This document shows positions 27,015 to 38,102 of a stretch of DNA of 64,000 bases, one piece after another; within the stretch, counting starts at the first letter, position 1, and each line of letters opens with the position of its first letter. The notes under the pieces were generated by a model, which did not search any database, was not told the origin of the DNA, and saw nothing but the letters and a program-made list of their open reading frames with translations. A program made the translations under genes and the position numbers. This DNA comes from SHAN690 sp038131955 (GTDB lineage Bacteria; Bacteroidota; Bacteroidia; Flavobacteriales_G; Salibacteraceae), in contig JAYPQK010000003.1 in the NCBI GenBank assembly GCA_038131955.1, positions 14,139 to 78,138 of the forward strand, written 5' to 3'.

Positions 27015-27455
27015 CTATTCCCCAACCCGGCGAAGCCAGATCCCCGGAACCATGATCATCAACAACAACGGCGACTGCGCAATACCCATAAAGAACCTCG
27101 CCGCCAGATAATAAGGCTCAAGGTCATTGGACAAAACATACCCAGCCCCCAAAGCCACGGCCGCTGCAAGAAACAGCACCCCATAGATGACACCGAGTTC
27201 CTTCCAATACCACCGATCGAAGATCTGCCGAAGCACCAAGAGTATGGCCCCATAGAAAAGCCCCGCAAAAAAGACCGTCAAAAACCACTTGGAACGATAG
27301 AGAGTATAGTAGTCCACGCTCTTAATGAACGGGATCCAATCACTAGCCCGCGAAGGCTCATCGTACCACAGCGCGAAGAGCTGTTCGTTGATATGGATGA
27401 AGATGAACTCCCGAAAGAAACCAAGCGCGATCACTCCGATCACCGACAATGCCAC
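27015..27455 (-). CDS. Exosortase F-associated membrane protein
   Basis: 146 aa with four transmembrane helices (start, about 55-75, 85-105 and C-terminal). The first loop has REFIFIHINEQLFALWYDEP and DYYTLYRSKWFLTVFFAGLF, the pattern of the flavobacterial family found next to XrtF. Its role is unknown; constant pairing with the exosortase suggests a partner or accessory subunit in the inner membrane. It lies 6 bp after xrtF and is surely co-transcribed. Confidence 0.85.
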   Translation of the reverse strand: MALSVIGVIALGFFREFIFIHINEQLFALWYDEPSRASDWIPFIKSVDYYTLYRSKWFLTVFFAGLFYGAILLVLRQIFDRWYWKELGVIYGVLFLAAAVALGAGYVLSNDLEPYYLAARFFMGIAQSPLLLMIMVPGIWLRRVGE

Positions 27456-27461
27456 CAGAGC

Positions 27462-28028
27462 TTACGCGTCAGTGTCATCGTCTTGTTTTTTGAGCGCTTC
27501 CAATCCGGAAAGCTTTGTCGACCACAGATACCACAAGTAGAAGACAAACCCATACACCAAGATGGTAAAGGTGTAGTTGTGGTTAAAGTCCAACACCTCT
27601 GGGTCCGGGAAATAGAAGATGATCAACGACAGCGCCACGATCCGAACAATATTGATCGCATGCACCGCCAAGATCCCCACGGGAATAAACCAAAGCTTCT
27701 TCTTCAAAGGACCAGGGTAGGCGATCACAAAACCCGTAAAGAGAGCAAACAAGGTCAATCCATTACAAGGATCCCCGATCCAAAGCCCATGCGTCCCATC
27801 GATCCCAATGGTCCGAATATTCTCCACATGACTCTCCGCGAGCGTAGTATAGCCCATCATTTCCAAGATGAAGTACGAAGCCCTCTCCAAGCTCTTGATC
27901 ACGAACATATCGAGCCCACCCTGCGGATGCAACCATCGTTCGTATACAATGTACCATACTACGTAGAGTCCCAATCCCTTTAATAGGAATTGGTACAAAG
28001 GGTCTTTCCAGATGGTCTTGATGTTCAC
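27462..28028 (-). CDS. xrtF: Exosortase family protein XrtF
   Basis: Membrane transpeptidase-like cysteine protease predicted to cut C-terminal sorting signals at the inner membrane. 188 aa, about five helices. The catalytic triad is visible: Cys88 in IGDPCNGLTLF, Arg129 in NIVRIVALS and His150 in FNHNYTF. Start GTG 28028 gives MNIKTIWKDPLYQF; an upstream TATCTTCA (28033-28040) resembles a -7 element. It forms a pair with the associated protein downstream. The gene just upstream on the same strand encodes a small protein with a matching sorting signal, its likely substrate. Confidence 0.92.
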   Translation of the reverse strand: MNIKTIWKDPLYQFLLKGLGLYVVWYIVYERWLHPQGGLDMFVIKSLERASYFILEMMGYTTLAESHVENIRTIGIDGTHGLWIGDPCNGLTLFALFTGFVIAYPGPLKKKLWFIPVGILAVHAINIVRIVALSLIIFYFPDPEVLDFNHNYTFTILVYGFVFYLWYLWSTKLSGLEALKKQDDDTDA

Positions 28029-28029
28029 T

Positions 28030-28158
28030 TTGTGAAGATACTTTCTTTGTTTCTCTTTTCTTGTCCTTTGGCTTGATCTAAATTGACTTCAAAGCCTTGA
28101 TTTTTGCTCCACTTTTCATCAAGGAAAAGTGGAAGAAAGATGATCAAGAGAAAAGAAC
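28030..28158. repeat. Mini-derivative of the hairpin-ended element
   Basis: Has the right-end signature of the 415-bp element: AGCCTTGATTTTTG followed by a perfect 10-bp hairpin TCCACTTTTC / GAAAAGTGGA with loop ATCAAG (28108-28133), then a second GATCAAGAGAAAAGAAC. The left side TTTCTCTTTTCTTG is a partial inverted copy of that end. The internal part of the long element is missing. It sits between xrtF and the terminator of the gene upstream. Confidence 0.55.
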
Positions 28159-28172
28159 AGAAGAAATGAGAT

Positions 28173-28198
28173 TAAAAAAAAAAGCCGCTAAATCGCGG
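28173..28198 (-). terminator. Rho-independent terminator
   Basis: On the minus strand: stem CCGC-GATTTA-GCGG (28185-28198) followed by C and a run of ten T. It lies 55 bp after the stop of the small sorted protein and should end its transcript, separating it from xrtF. Confidence 0.75.
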
Positions 28199-28252
28199 AT
28201 TAAAAATTTCATAAAAAGAAAGCGGTGCGAGCGCTATCTCGCAAACCTCGCA

Positions 28253-28472
28253 TCACCCCTTACGGAGCTCATAAAGCTTCTTCCCACCAAAGGCGAGCCC
28301 TGCGGCCAGCAGAAAACTCATACCACCGTCAATAGGAATACAGGAGGAGGCCAGCACCAGGTTCACCACCACCTACGGGAGGTCCACCTGGAGGTTGCGC
28401 CATAACGGCTTCCGAAAATAGTACGGCCAGCACTAAAAACAGTGCGCCAAGGAGAAATTGCTTCTTGCTCAT
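28253..28472 (-). CDS. Small exported protein with PID-CTERM-like sorting signal (one frameshift)
   Basis: A protein of about 72 residues, too short and too broken to show as one open frame. N-terminus: MSKKQFLLGALFLVLAVLF, a signal peptide cleaved near VMAQ, then a Pro/Gly linker (PPGGPPVGGGEPGAG). After a one-base shift near 28345 the C-terminus reads CIPIDGGMSFLLAAGLAFGG followed by KKLYELRKG and stop. This is a tripartite signal: PIDGG motif, hydrophobic helix, basic end, as in PEP-CTERM-like exosortase substrates. The start ATG overlaps the stop of the T9SS gene (TAATG at 28470-28474), and a terminator follows. Predicted substrate of XrtF, 225 bp downstream. The shift is probably a sequence error in a G or CTC run. 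Confidence 0.72.
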
Positions 28473-31400
28473 TACTGCAAAATTACTTTTTCCGTGGTTA
28501 CACCACCGTTGATCTCGATATTGATCATATACACACCGGCTCCGACGTGCTCTAGATTCATGGTCTCGCGTGAGTACCCAACGGTCTCCTGAGCGGAGTA
28601 GACCAAGTTACCCACGATGTCATAGACCTTAATGTTGGCACGTGCACTGCGGTCGAGATAGAAGTCTGCAACCACCTCCTTACCGTTTGCGAACACACGT
28701 AGTTGCTGTTCAGTGAGATCAGCAGGAGCCATACAATCTTCATAGTCATCCTTGCTCAACAAAAGCTTGTATTCCTTGCGACATTCCTTCATCAAAGGAA
28801 ATGCTATAACGCTGACCCGGCATGATCTCGATCTGCTCACCTGAATTCAGATCAAGGAGGTTCATACACTGGAAGTCACGGAATTTCGATAGTCCTTTAA
28901 AGTTCATCGTGAAATCACCCTTCAATCCACTCTCAACCACCATCGGAATCTCTACATGATCCACACTTGGATCGATGTAGTTCACCATCATTTCTTCACC
29001 GGCGTAGTCCATCCAAATGTTGACGGCACGTGAGTCCGGAACTTTCAAAGGAGGAATATCTTGCCAGTCCACCCCTTCGAAAGAACCGAGTTGCTTACGG
29101 ATGCGTACCGCAGAACCAAAGACGGTGCTGTCTCCTTTAACCTCGATCTTGAATTCCTCCAAGTCTTCAGTTTTAAAGAATTCGCTGGTATTAAGATCAG
29201 AGCGTAGCATCAGTGTTGTCAGTTGCATGGTATAACTCGAGTTCGTATTCACCCAAAAACCTTGTCCGGGAGGAATGAACGTGGTTCCATTTCGGAAGTT
29301 GTATTGAGACGAATCCGCATCGTAATACCAAAAAGCATTACTAACAATCGGGTAGCCTGATTTGATATCATCCCAATTCAAATATCCCGGAAAGGGATTT
29401 CCAATGAGATTCCAACCACCACCGGTCCATCGATAGTAATATTGGTGTTTGATAAATTCAATGATGAATTGTTAGCATCTAGTACCTTGGCATTCCAAGT
29501 CGTCAAATTGTCGCCTAACCACATTTCGTATCCATTAGTACCAAGGGTCATCGTTTCAGAGGTGTTCGTAGAGCTATAGTAGGCGTCAGTGGTGTTTGTC
29601 AAAACGCCAAACAGAAACGAATTCGCCACCGCTGCTTACGGAATTGCCATCACCTCCTGGAATGCCAGAGATGTAAATGTCGTCATCAATGTCCTCAATC
29701 GTCATCCCAAGTAAACCGAAGCCAGCAATTGTATTCCAATCAGCAGCTCGGCCCGCAATGAATCGTTGAATGTCATAGGTTCCACCGGTAATGGTTCCAC
29801 CGCCTACATTGGCGACATGAGCTGTACTAGAAGCATCCGATAAGAATGTCCAAATACTATTATTCAGAGCCGTACCATTGTTCAAGAACAGTCCTCCTGT
29901 ATGACCGTATCCGTTGCCGAAGAAAAGAAGGGTAGTAGTCGAGGCCGAGACCACATTTCCGAACGCATAGCTGTAGCCGTACTGTTCTGAACTCACCGAA
30001 TCGTACCATCCGCTCGGCGGAACGTAGCCGGTGAAGTAGGAGCGTACGCAGCAGGTGCACCTAACTGGAACTCGACATTCCCTTTGATGATCAGATTAGA
30101 TCCAGCCAATAATTCCGTGCCAGCACCGTCCTTCTACTGTGTCAGGTTACGCGACCGCGCGCTGAAACTCGAATGCCGTTGGGAGCGAAATGGGCTACGC
30201 AGGGCGAGCAAAACAACTCAACAGCCGCGTTGATGGGCCGCGCGTCTGCGCCATCCACTGCTGAGTAAATTCTGTGAGACGCACTCATGCACTATCGCAG
30301 GCAAGCGTGAACATGGCCCATTGTGTATAGGTCAACACCGGTGAAAGTCAACATAGAACTTCCAGGAAGGAGAACAATGCACTGAGGGTGTTCATAAAGC
30401 ATCACTCAGTTTCACGTCGCAACGTCAACTAAGAAGTCGCTAGTCTGTGAAGGAGTGGCACCGAGAGGAAACCAGCTCTCAATCAACGGCACGAGTTGCT
30501 GTTCCTGCGTTTCCATTCAGAGTTATCTGCTACCCAATTCACGAGTCGAATCGGCACAAGCACCCCTCCGGAGACCGACTAGCAGCGGGAAGCTCGCAGT
30601 GGTTGTGCTACTTCAGCGCACGCATTATTGTGCCTCTAAGTAAGTAGTCCCCATCATTTGGGAACTTCTGAGCCGTTGATCCGAACTCTGTGCAGACTAC
30701 CTTGGCATCGCTGTGTGGCTTGGGCCGTGATGATTGACCAACGCCCGGGCTACTTCGTTGGGGGTGGGCGCTTTCAAATCCATACAACTGCAGTGATGGT
30801 AAATGCGCCATGTTGCCTGCAGCTGAGGCAGTTCCCAAGCAATATTGATTTTGACTTGGTTCAGAGCGAGATCGAAAGATAACACTTTGGAAAGCAATCC
30901 CGAAAAATACCTTTGAGTAAAACCACCATTTCTTCCCAAGGAAATTGAAGCGAACGTGTTTGTGTTTACGCTACCGGTGAAGGAAGAAGAACTAAACTGA
31001 GTTCCATTGAATCGATTGTTGAAAACGGATGATCCAGCGTCGATAACATTAGTGGACATTTTGGTAGTAGCCGAGGAGAGTAGGGGAAGTTGTTTCGCCC
31101 ACCACGCTATCATCATCTTCTTTTCAGTAGGTGTCAGTATATCCAAATCCAACTAGCTCAACAAGACGGAAATCGCCATCTTCAGAGTTAAATTTACTAT
31201 CTAATAAGATCTGAGTAGAACCTCCACTTCCATCAGGATCATAAACGTTGATATAACTCCTCGTCTGAAGACTGGAAGAGAACTTCCAAGGTAATACTCA
31301 TAAAGTCTGATTACCCATAAAATCTAGAGATGTAATGACCATTTACCTACTCTGCGATGAAAGTATCATTATGTTTGTGGGTTGAGCAAATGATTAGATC

Positions 31401-31644
31401 CAAGCTGATCAAGCTGGAAAGTAGGGACAACGCCTTCCATTAGAGTACGCCTGTTGTCCGCATCCCACCAACCAAACACCGTTGTTGAATCTCCAACACT
31501 TCCAGGACCGGTTTGGGCGAGAGCAAATCCAGGAAGCCCAATAGAGACTAAGGATCGGATTGAGGCTAGAAGCTGCAAGATCGTTCGGTTTAAAAGATTC
31601 AATCGAAGACATGGCGTCTCCTGAGAAGATTTCAAAAGTACCAT
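28472..31644 (-). pseudogene. Large T9SS-exported surface protein, many frameshifts
   Basis: Read in pieces on the minus strand. A signal peptide ends in GLPGFALAQ (31644-31500) and is followed by GPGSVGDSTTVFGWWDADN, a common mature start in T9SS proteins. A LamG-like part (30850-31152) has FNNRFNGTQFSSSSFTGSVN and SISLGRNGGFTQRYFSGLL. 30608-30838 has FGSTAQKFPNDGDYLL. Later parts (29378-29996) have TYDIQRFIAGRAADWNTIAG, then FWVNTNSSYTMQL (28746-29381). The C-terminus (28472-28840) is a type A sorting domain: ANIKVYDIVGNLVYS and AGVYMINIEINGGVTTEKVI. Parts upstream of 30.1 kb are far more damaged. 30.12-30.60 kb does not fit the model, so two genes or a chimera are possible. Confidence 0.7.
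30142..30288 (-). pseudogene. Possible short-chain dehydrogenase fragment
   Basis: A 48-codon frame reads MSASHRIYSAVDGADARP, then AAVELFCSPCVAHFAPNGIR and VSARGRVT. This resembles the SDR active-site Tyr region and the strand 'APNGIRVNAVAPG' near the end of the Rossmann fold, but the catalytic Lys is absent. It lies inside the damaged T9SS gene and has no start or end of its own. Could be chance or foreign DNA. Confidence 0.2.
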
Positions 31645-31719
31645 TCTTTACTCAGCAAGAAGGCTCATTTAGTCTCATTTGATGCTACTCGTTGCTCTGC
31701 ATTCAGTCCAAAAAGAGTA

Positions 31720-34118
31720 TTGAAACGTACAGCCGATATAATTTCTAGAAAGGACATTGTCCACATCATTGCTATCATATTTGGCAACTGGTACATTCTC
31801 TTATCGATCCCATTGATCGTGGGGGTCTTTTCCTACTTGTATACATATCGACTTGCTGATATATATGCGGCCAAATGCCAAATTCTTTTGAAGGCTAATG
31901 ATACCTGATTACCGGGAACGATTTTAAAAGCGGCTTGTTTCACGAATTCGTCATACTCAAGTTGAAGAGTATACGGCAGTCAAATGAGGGTGATAAGGAG
32001 TGATCGACTAGCTTTGATTTCTAGGTCTTAGAAAAAGGTGCCACCTGATGTTTCATATTACATTGTGGGGTAGATTGAAAGTTACGGAAGTTTATAAGAA
32101 TGTGCCGTTCTCGGTTGTAACAACTAAGAGAACGAATAACTACAACGGAAGAGAGTTTAACGTCACCATCATTGATACCTCAAGCTATTTCCTTACTTGG
32201 GAGCGAAATGGAAGTGCATTCAGGAAGGAGTTTTCATTTGGAGAATTGGTTTTGGATGATGGCTTTTTCTTCACAATAGAGAAAGGGAATAATTTAAACA
32301 ACGTAACTATCCAGCCTCTATCAAAGATCAGTTACATGTTTACGGTCCAAAGCAGAGGAACGATCTTGTCGAAATACCAACGTGCAATTGAGGTGAAGAA
32401 CCTTGACTATACAAGTATTGTCGAGATTTCTCTCGCGACGAGATTCAACAAAGGAGTCAGGTGGAGATCTTGATACCCTATCGGCGATTATGTTAAAACA
32501 CGCTGGAGAATAAAGTCCAGGTAAATGATATTACCTAAAAAGTACATTGACAAGCAACTGGATGAAGTAACTGAATAATCAACGATAGTGAGAGAGGAAC
32601 TTGAAAGCTATAAGCTAAAAAGCCCAGTTCTGTTCAAATGACAAGAAGAAGAAGAGACGTTTTTCACGCTTGAAAACAGAAATTATTGGGTTGGGGCTTT
32701 ATGAATCTCAGTTTGCTGCTCTAGATGACTGACTGACTACCTACTCAAGGATGAGGGTGAGGACTTCATTCTCCCACCTAATCTTTTCGTGGCAAATGCT
32801 GACCCAGATTTAGGTAGGATGATTAAGGAATTGTATGATTTGCGAGAACAGTTCGATCAATCTTTGAATACTATCACCAAGCAAAACCAGAAAGCTGAGA
32901 ATATCATCAAGGATATAGATGAGCTTAAGCAGAAGATCATCCGATATATTCAAGCTCAGCTTAACTGAACACCGGAAGATGTTGCGGAGCTTGACAAGAA
33001 GTCGATGATATTGAGTCGAGCATTAAAAAATATTCTGCAAGACCCAAAGGCAAAATGTTGAGCATTGAACATCGACTGCAGTGAATGAAGCCTTGTATTC
33101 TTTTTTGCTTTCAAAGCGTGCAGAACGGTTATCGCTCGTGCCGCCATCATTCCAGAGACAGAAGGCTGCTGAGAGGGCTGAGGGAGTTGGAGTGGTTTAT
33201 CCGGACAAGGAGAAAATGAATCTTACTCGCTGTTTTGATTGCCTTTGTCGTCGCAGTCATCATCGTGGAAATTCTTAAGGAGCTGTTTTTCAAAAGGTTC
33301 GCAGCCTTGGTCAACTTCAGTCGATTACTGACTTGTCGATTTTAGTCAGTATTCAGAGGGTGAAAGTTTTTTCTAAAACCTACAGAATTCGCAGTGGTAG
33401 AGAGCGATCTGAGCTCGCTCAGGCATTTAGAATGTTGCGAACAAACCTTCAGTACTTCGTTGTCGGAGATGACTCCAAGGTTATTCTTGTGACATCGTTG
33501 CTTCCCGGTGAAGGTAAAACATTCACCAGCGTGAACTTGGCCTCTATTCTCGCAATAGCGGAGAAGAAAGTCTTAATTATGGATTTTGATCTGCATAAAC
33601 CTCGTTTTGCTAAAGCCATGGAATTAAAAAACGAGAAAGGTGTTAGTTCTGTTCTGATTGGCACGGATTCATTTGAGGAGGCGGTTCAAAAAACGGATCT
33701 TGAATCACTGGATGTACTAACCTCTGGTCCTGTTCCTCCAAATGCATCCGAATTGATTTTTAGAAAGGAGCTGGATACTCTGATTGAAAGGGCTAGAACA
33801 AACTATGATTATGTATTCATCGATACACCACCTGTATCTTTGATTTCGGATGGATTGATTTTAATGAAGGAGGTAGATGTCAAGCTCTTTGTGCTCAACT
33901 CGAAGTCTACGTCCAAAACATCCATTGACTACATTGAGAGAATAGTGGAGATAAACAAACTTGAGAATTGCGCACTAATTCTCAATGAAGAAAGAACATC
34001 GCGCATCGACTATTACTACAGTCGATACGGGTTATGTGGAGGATATGGATGGTGGGTATGGATGGGTGGTTATGGTAATTTGACTATTCTGACAACACGT
34101 CAGAGTAGCCTATCGTGA
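31720..34118 (+). pseudogene. wzc: Wzc-like polysaccharide co-polymerase/tyrosine autokinase, several frameshifts
   Basis: Inner-membrane regulator of chain length and export. The N-terminal Wzz part (31720-31908) has IISRKDIVHIIAIIFGNWYI and the first helix. 32048-32473 is the periplasmic part. 32480-33330 is heavily broken, with coiled-coil sequence visible (YDLREQFDQSLNTITKQN). The kinase domain (33333-34118) is intact: Walker A LLPGEGKTFTSVNLAS, A' LIMDFDLHKPRFAK, B DYVFIDTPP, and a Tyr/Gly tail with DYYYSRYGLCGGYGWWVW for autophosphorylation. Total 2.4 kb, about 800 aa, normal for Bacteroidota. It opens the large glycan locus. The outer-membrane exporter Wza is not in the window. Confidence 0.85.
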
Positions 34119-34131
34119 TTAGGTGGTTTTG

Positions 34132-35501
34132 GTGGATCTTAAGAAGAGCGCATTCAAGGCCGTTAGGTGGAACCTATCTGGTTCGGCAATTTCAACCATA
34201 TTCAATCTGATCGTTTCGGTTGTTCTTGCTCGTCTCTAACACCTAGTGATTATGGTGCTGTATGCGTTAGTTTGACGTTGTTAAGTCTCAGTTTAATTTT
34301 TATTAATGGGAGGTTAGGACAGCGATCATACAATCGCAGTACAAAAGGAACATACACTTTAAGTTCGATATTCTATTTCAATTTAATTGTCGGGGTCACA
34401 CTATCTATATTTATACTCATTTGTGCGCGAAGGATTTCTGATTCAATTGGGATTCAGGAGTTACATGTTGTTTTAGTATGGTTTAGTCCTCTCTTTTTAA
34501 TCAATGCACTAAATGTTGTGCCTGCAACATTGTTTCAATGGACCTTTAATATTGATGTATTGAGTCAAAGTTGAACTTTGTCGTTCAAATTCTTGGTTCA
34601 TTTGGGAATCTCTTTCGTAGCTTTTAGGTTGGATACAAGAGCTTGTTAATTCAACATCTTTCTACGTCATTCATCTATTCTATTTTCTTATGGTTGTCGA
34701 CTAAGTGGTTGCCAGACTAAGTTTTCTTTTCATCCGTCTGAAGTGCTTTGCCTGGTTCGGTAAGTTCATAATATTCGAGTCTTTGACTTCGACTCTATTA
34801 AATCGTTTAGACAATGTTCTGATAATCGAAAAGCTTCAATGCCCAAACATTGGGATTTATACTAAGCCGTCGGATTGAGAGATCAGTTGGTCAACGTCGA
34901 GCAGTGTTTTAGGAGAGTTTTTTCCAATTTTATCCACAGTAAGAACAGATGCAAAAAGGCCTTTTCTAATTACTATCTGACAAGCCTTTCTGTAATTTCA
35001 ATAATTGTTCATGGTGTTGCAGGGGTGGGGTACCTGTTTAGTCGGGAGTTAATTTTAGGCTTATTTGGAGAGCAATGGGTAGACTCCATTCGAATATTTG
35101 GCGTAATCATCTTGACCTTTCCGAGCATCTTGATTAGCTCTCTGTATATCAACGGAATGCTCAGCTTGGGACTTTCAAGGCTCAACTTTTGGTTTGGCTT
35201 ATTTCGAAAAACTGGAGTATTGCTTGCTTTGTCAGTACTCTATATGAGGAGTGTATTGGAGTACCTATGGGTTTTAGTGGTTTTTAGTTTTATTGCTACG
35301 TATATTGGGTTACTGTTGTTAAGTCGCAATAGCTTTATATCATTTATTAGTCAATTAAGCGCCTCGTTGCGTGGCCTAATTCCTTTGATTTGCGTGGTTT
35401 CCATTAATGAAGTGATCGGACTGGATGAATTCGTAGAAAGATTATGGTTGCTAGGATTTTATATTCTAGCAATACTGCATGTCATCGAGATAAGGGTTTA
35501 G
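34132..35501 (+). pseudogene. wzx: Wzx-type polysaccharide flippase, several frameshifts
   Basis: Moves lipid-linked repeat units across the inner membrane. GTG 34132 gives VDLKKSAFKAVRWNLSGSAI, then SVVLARL; a missing base near 34236 hides LTPSDYGAVCVSLTLLSL, the classic flippase start. Further helices follow at 34260-34570, 34600-34870 (badly broken) and 34875-35501 with GYLFSRELILGLFGEQW. Total length about 456 aa, as expected for the MOP/PST superfamily. At least four breaks. It follows wzc after 13 bp. Confidence 0.8.
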
Positions 35502-35551
35502 TAGTAAAGGTTGTAAAGGGGGTTTTTAATAGGTTTTAAATTCGCCGTATT

Positions 35552-36338
35552 TTGCGAAATAGTCTGATAATCGGGTATAGATTTTCAATTAGAGGTCTTT
35601 TCAGAAGATTACGTAAGTCCATTCAAATCTTAAGAGTGAGAATTCGCTGTAAACCGAAGTTGTTTTGTATTGGATTGAATAAAACGGGAACGACTTCATT
35701 AAAGAGTTTCTTCGAAAAAGTAGGGTTTATCGTGGGAGATCGATGGGAAGCTGAGAGATTGACACATACTTTATTCTGGTGATTATGATTTGATTCGCGA
35801 AAACACATCCGAACAGCTGAGGTGTTTAAGACTTTCCATTTTTACCGGAAGTGTGCTTTATAAAGAGCCTTATTGAAAAATACCTGGTTCGAAGTATACC
35901 TTCTTTCAAGAAAATGACTCAAGTGTGGTTCAATTCTGTTTTAAATTTTCATAAACAGGTATTCGGAGGAGGAGGTGAGGTAACGATTGATGATTTGAAG
36001 AATTCGGATTATATCGAAAAAGGTGCCGCTTGGGAAATGTTTTTCTGCTACCTATGGCGTTTCAAGAGACTGACATAAGGCTGTATGATAATGAGAGGTT
36101 GACTGCAGTCTATAATCGCCGTCACAATGATGTTGCAGATTTCTTTACCGATTCTTGGAACTCTAACAGTCATAGATTTGAAAAGTCAAAGATTTCAGCA
36201 GATTATGTGGATTTTCTGGGAATCAGAGCCGAGCTAAGAGGTTACACCTGGGGAGAATATAATGCCAAACGAAGAAATGATTCCTCCAGAATTCATGGCT
36301 TTTATTCCTCCTTTAGGAGAGCTACAATACCATTGTAG
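35552..36338 (+). pseudogene. Sulfotransferase-family protein, frameshifted
   Basis: The 5'-PAPS loop is KLFCIGLNKTGTTSLKSFF, a form typical of bacterial carbohydrate sulfotransferases. Later pieces are FKKMTQVWFNSVLNFHKQVF (35851-36078) and AFQETDIRLYDNERLTAVYN with VADFFTD (36030-36338), the 'VxxYF' C-terminal region. Frames change near 35780, 35860 and 36060. The true stop is unclear because the aminotransferase start (36262) lies within the last frame. Would add sulfate to the repeat unit. Confidence 0.65.
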
Positions 36339-37372
36339 GCAAAGAAGGCTTTGAATCTGGGTATTGACTAATAGGGTGAACCTGTTGGAAGCTTGAAAGT
36401 GCTATCAGGAGCCTGAGAGAGGCTTGGTGTTTCTAGGGTTTATCGCGATGAATAAATGGAACGGTTCCACTTCAAATCGCATTATCCATATTGGGGAAAA
36501 AACGAGGTGAAATCATCTTCAACACCTTGCTCGCTATGTATTACACTTCATCGACTGTGTGGCAGGATTGCACAATTTGTTTTGCTGATATCGATGCGGA
36601 TTATTTTGACCATCGACGAGCGTAAAGATTGAAGCCGCGATTACAGATAAAAACGATGTATCCTGGCAACCCATGGTATTCAGTACCCGTGCAACATCGA
36701 AGCCATTCAAAGCATTGCTCGAAAGCATAATATACATGTGATTTACGACGCTGCCCATTGCTTTGGGGTTCGCTACCAAAGGGAAAAGCATCTTCGGAGT
36801 TCGGTGATGTGAGCACGTGCAGCTTTCATGCTACGAAACTGTTTCACACGGGTGAAGGAGGCGCATTCTTTTCGAATAACTTAGACCTTCAACGGGAGGC
36901 ATTCAGTCGGCACAATTTCGGGCATAAGGACGATGTGACTTTCCACGGAATTGGCATTATCAAGATGTCCAACCATGGTTACAAGCTACTATGTAGGCTT
37001 ACGCCGTTTTCCGCACCTCGATCACATCATCGCGGAGCGCAGGAAAATGGTATGAATAATACGTCGATCATTTCGTCGATTAGATATAGTTGCTCTTCAA
37101 CTAAAGAGAAGGTGCCGAATGGAACTACAGCTATTACCAGCTGTGTTCCTAAAATGAATCAGCGTTGAATATATGCACCGAAATATTGCGAACAATATTC
37201 TCTCATTTTTAATACATCATCGCTCAACACTCTGCCTTATGTGAAAGGGGGAATCCCATGCCTGTAAGTGAGTCCATTGGCTTCAAGGGTGTTGTGCTTG
37301 CCACTTTATCCTGGCTTAAATGGGACGAATGTTAACGCGATCGCTGCAGCCGTAAAGTCATCTTTGGAATGA
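36262..37372 (+). pseudogene. DegT/DnrJ/EryC1 sugar aminotransferase, heavily frameshifted
   Basis: PLP enzyme that makes an amino-deoxy sugar on a nucleotide. Restored by reading across frames: MPNEEMIPPEFMAFIPPLGE (start), then parts of the PLP domain. 36760-36960 reads FGDVSTCSFHATKLFHTGEG, which includes the PLP-binding Lys, and ends NLDLQREAFSRHNFGHKDDV. Near 37215 it reads NTLPYVKGG, and it ends VNAIAAAVKSSLE with the stop overlapping the next ATG (ATGA at 37369-37372). At least five indels in 1.1 kb. Only about 350 codons, so some sequence may be missing. Confidence 0.7.
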
Positions 37373-38102
37373 GGCTGGCCATCATGCAACCATATTTCAT
37401 GCCCTACCTGGCTATTTTCAGCTGATCTATGCTGATCGATCGGTTTTGGTCTACGACGATGTGAATTACATCAGGGAGCTGGGTGAATCGAAATCGAGTG
37501 CTGGTCAATGGTCGGGATTTTACCTTCACCTTACCGCTGCATCAAGCTAGTCAGAATAAGAGAATCAATGAGGTTAAACTCAGCCCTGATCCTAAATGGC
37601 GTAGGAAGTTTCTGAAGATGCTGGAAATGGCGTATAAGAAGGCTCCTGAATTTGAGGATGCGATGCCCGTCATCGAAAATGTATCAGGTATGAGACATTA
37701 GACCTCTCGACCTATATTCTGCACTCTTTGACCACCTTGAAATACTCCAACTTGAAACGGAAATCATTCCAAGTTCTTCAAAATATGACAATCGTCACTT
37801 AAGTGGTCAGGACCGTATTTTGGATATCTGTCTTCGGGAAGGAGCTTCACACTACATCAATCCTATCAATGGACATAGCTTGTATTCATTCGAAAGCTTT
37901 GAAACGAGGGGCGTTCAACTCAGTTTTGTTAAGTCATCTGAGAGACCCGTACCGGCAATTGGCAACAGATGATTTTGTTCCGTATTTATCCATCATAGAT
38001 CTCATGATGTTGAACAGCAAGGAAGAACTGAAAAAACATCTTAATACCTTCGTTCTGCTTTCAGGCGAAAACGAATTAGAGAAGCTCAATCAACATGGCT
38101 GA
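37369..38102 (+). pseudogene. WbqC-like protein, frameshifted
   Basis: MRLAIMQPYFMPYL is the standard WbqC start. It continues after an indel as VYDDVNYI, then (37483-37701) NRNRVLVNGRDFTFTLPLHQ and KRINEVKLSPDPKWRRKFLK. The later part includes SGQDRILDICLREGASHYIN near 37810, and it ends LLSGENELEKLNQHG. About 240 aa restored. The family is found in glycan loci next to aminotransferases, as here (4-bp overlap), and is thought to modify amino sugars; the reaction is not established. The 3' end overlaps the next gene by 8 bp. Confidence 0.75.

Noticed and set aside
28081..28160. TCCACTTTTC hairpin as a terminator of xrtF or its neighbour
   Set aside because: No T run follows on either strand, and the hairpin matches the end of the dispersed element; the real terminator is at 28173-28198.
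30447..30882. Plus-strand open frames of 60-75 codons
   Set aside because: They show no signal, motif or start context, and the minus strand here carries recognisable T9SS-protein sequence (FPNDGDYLL).
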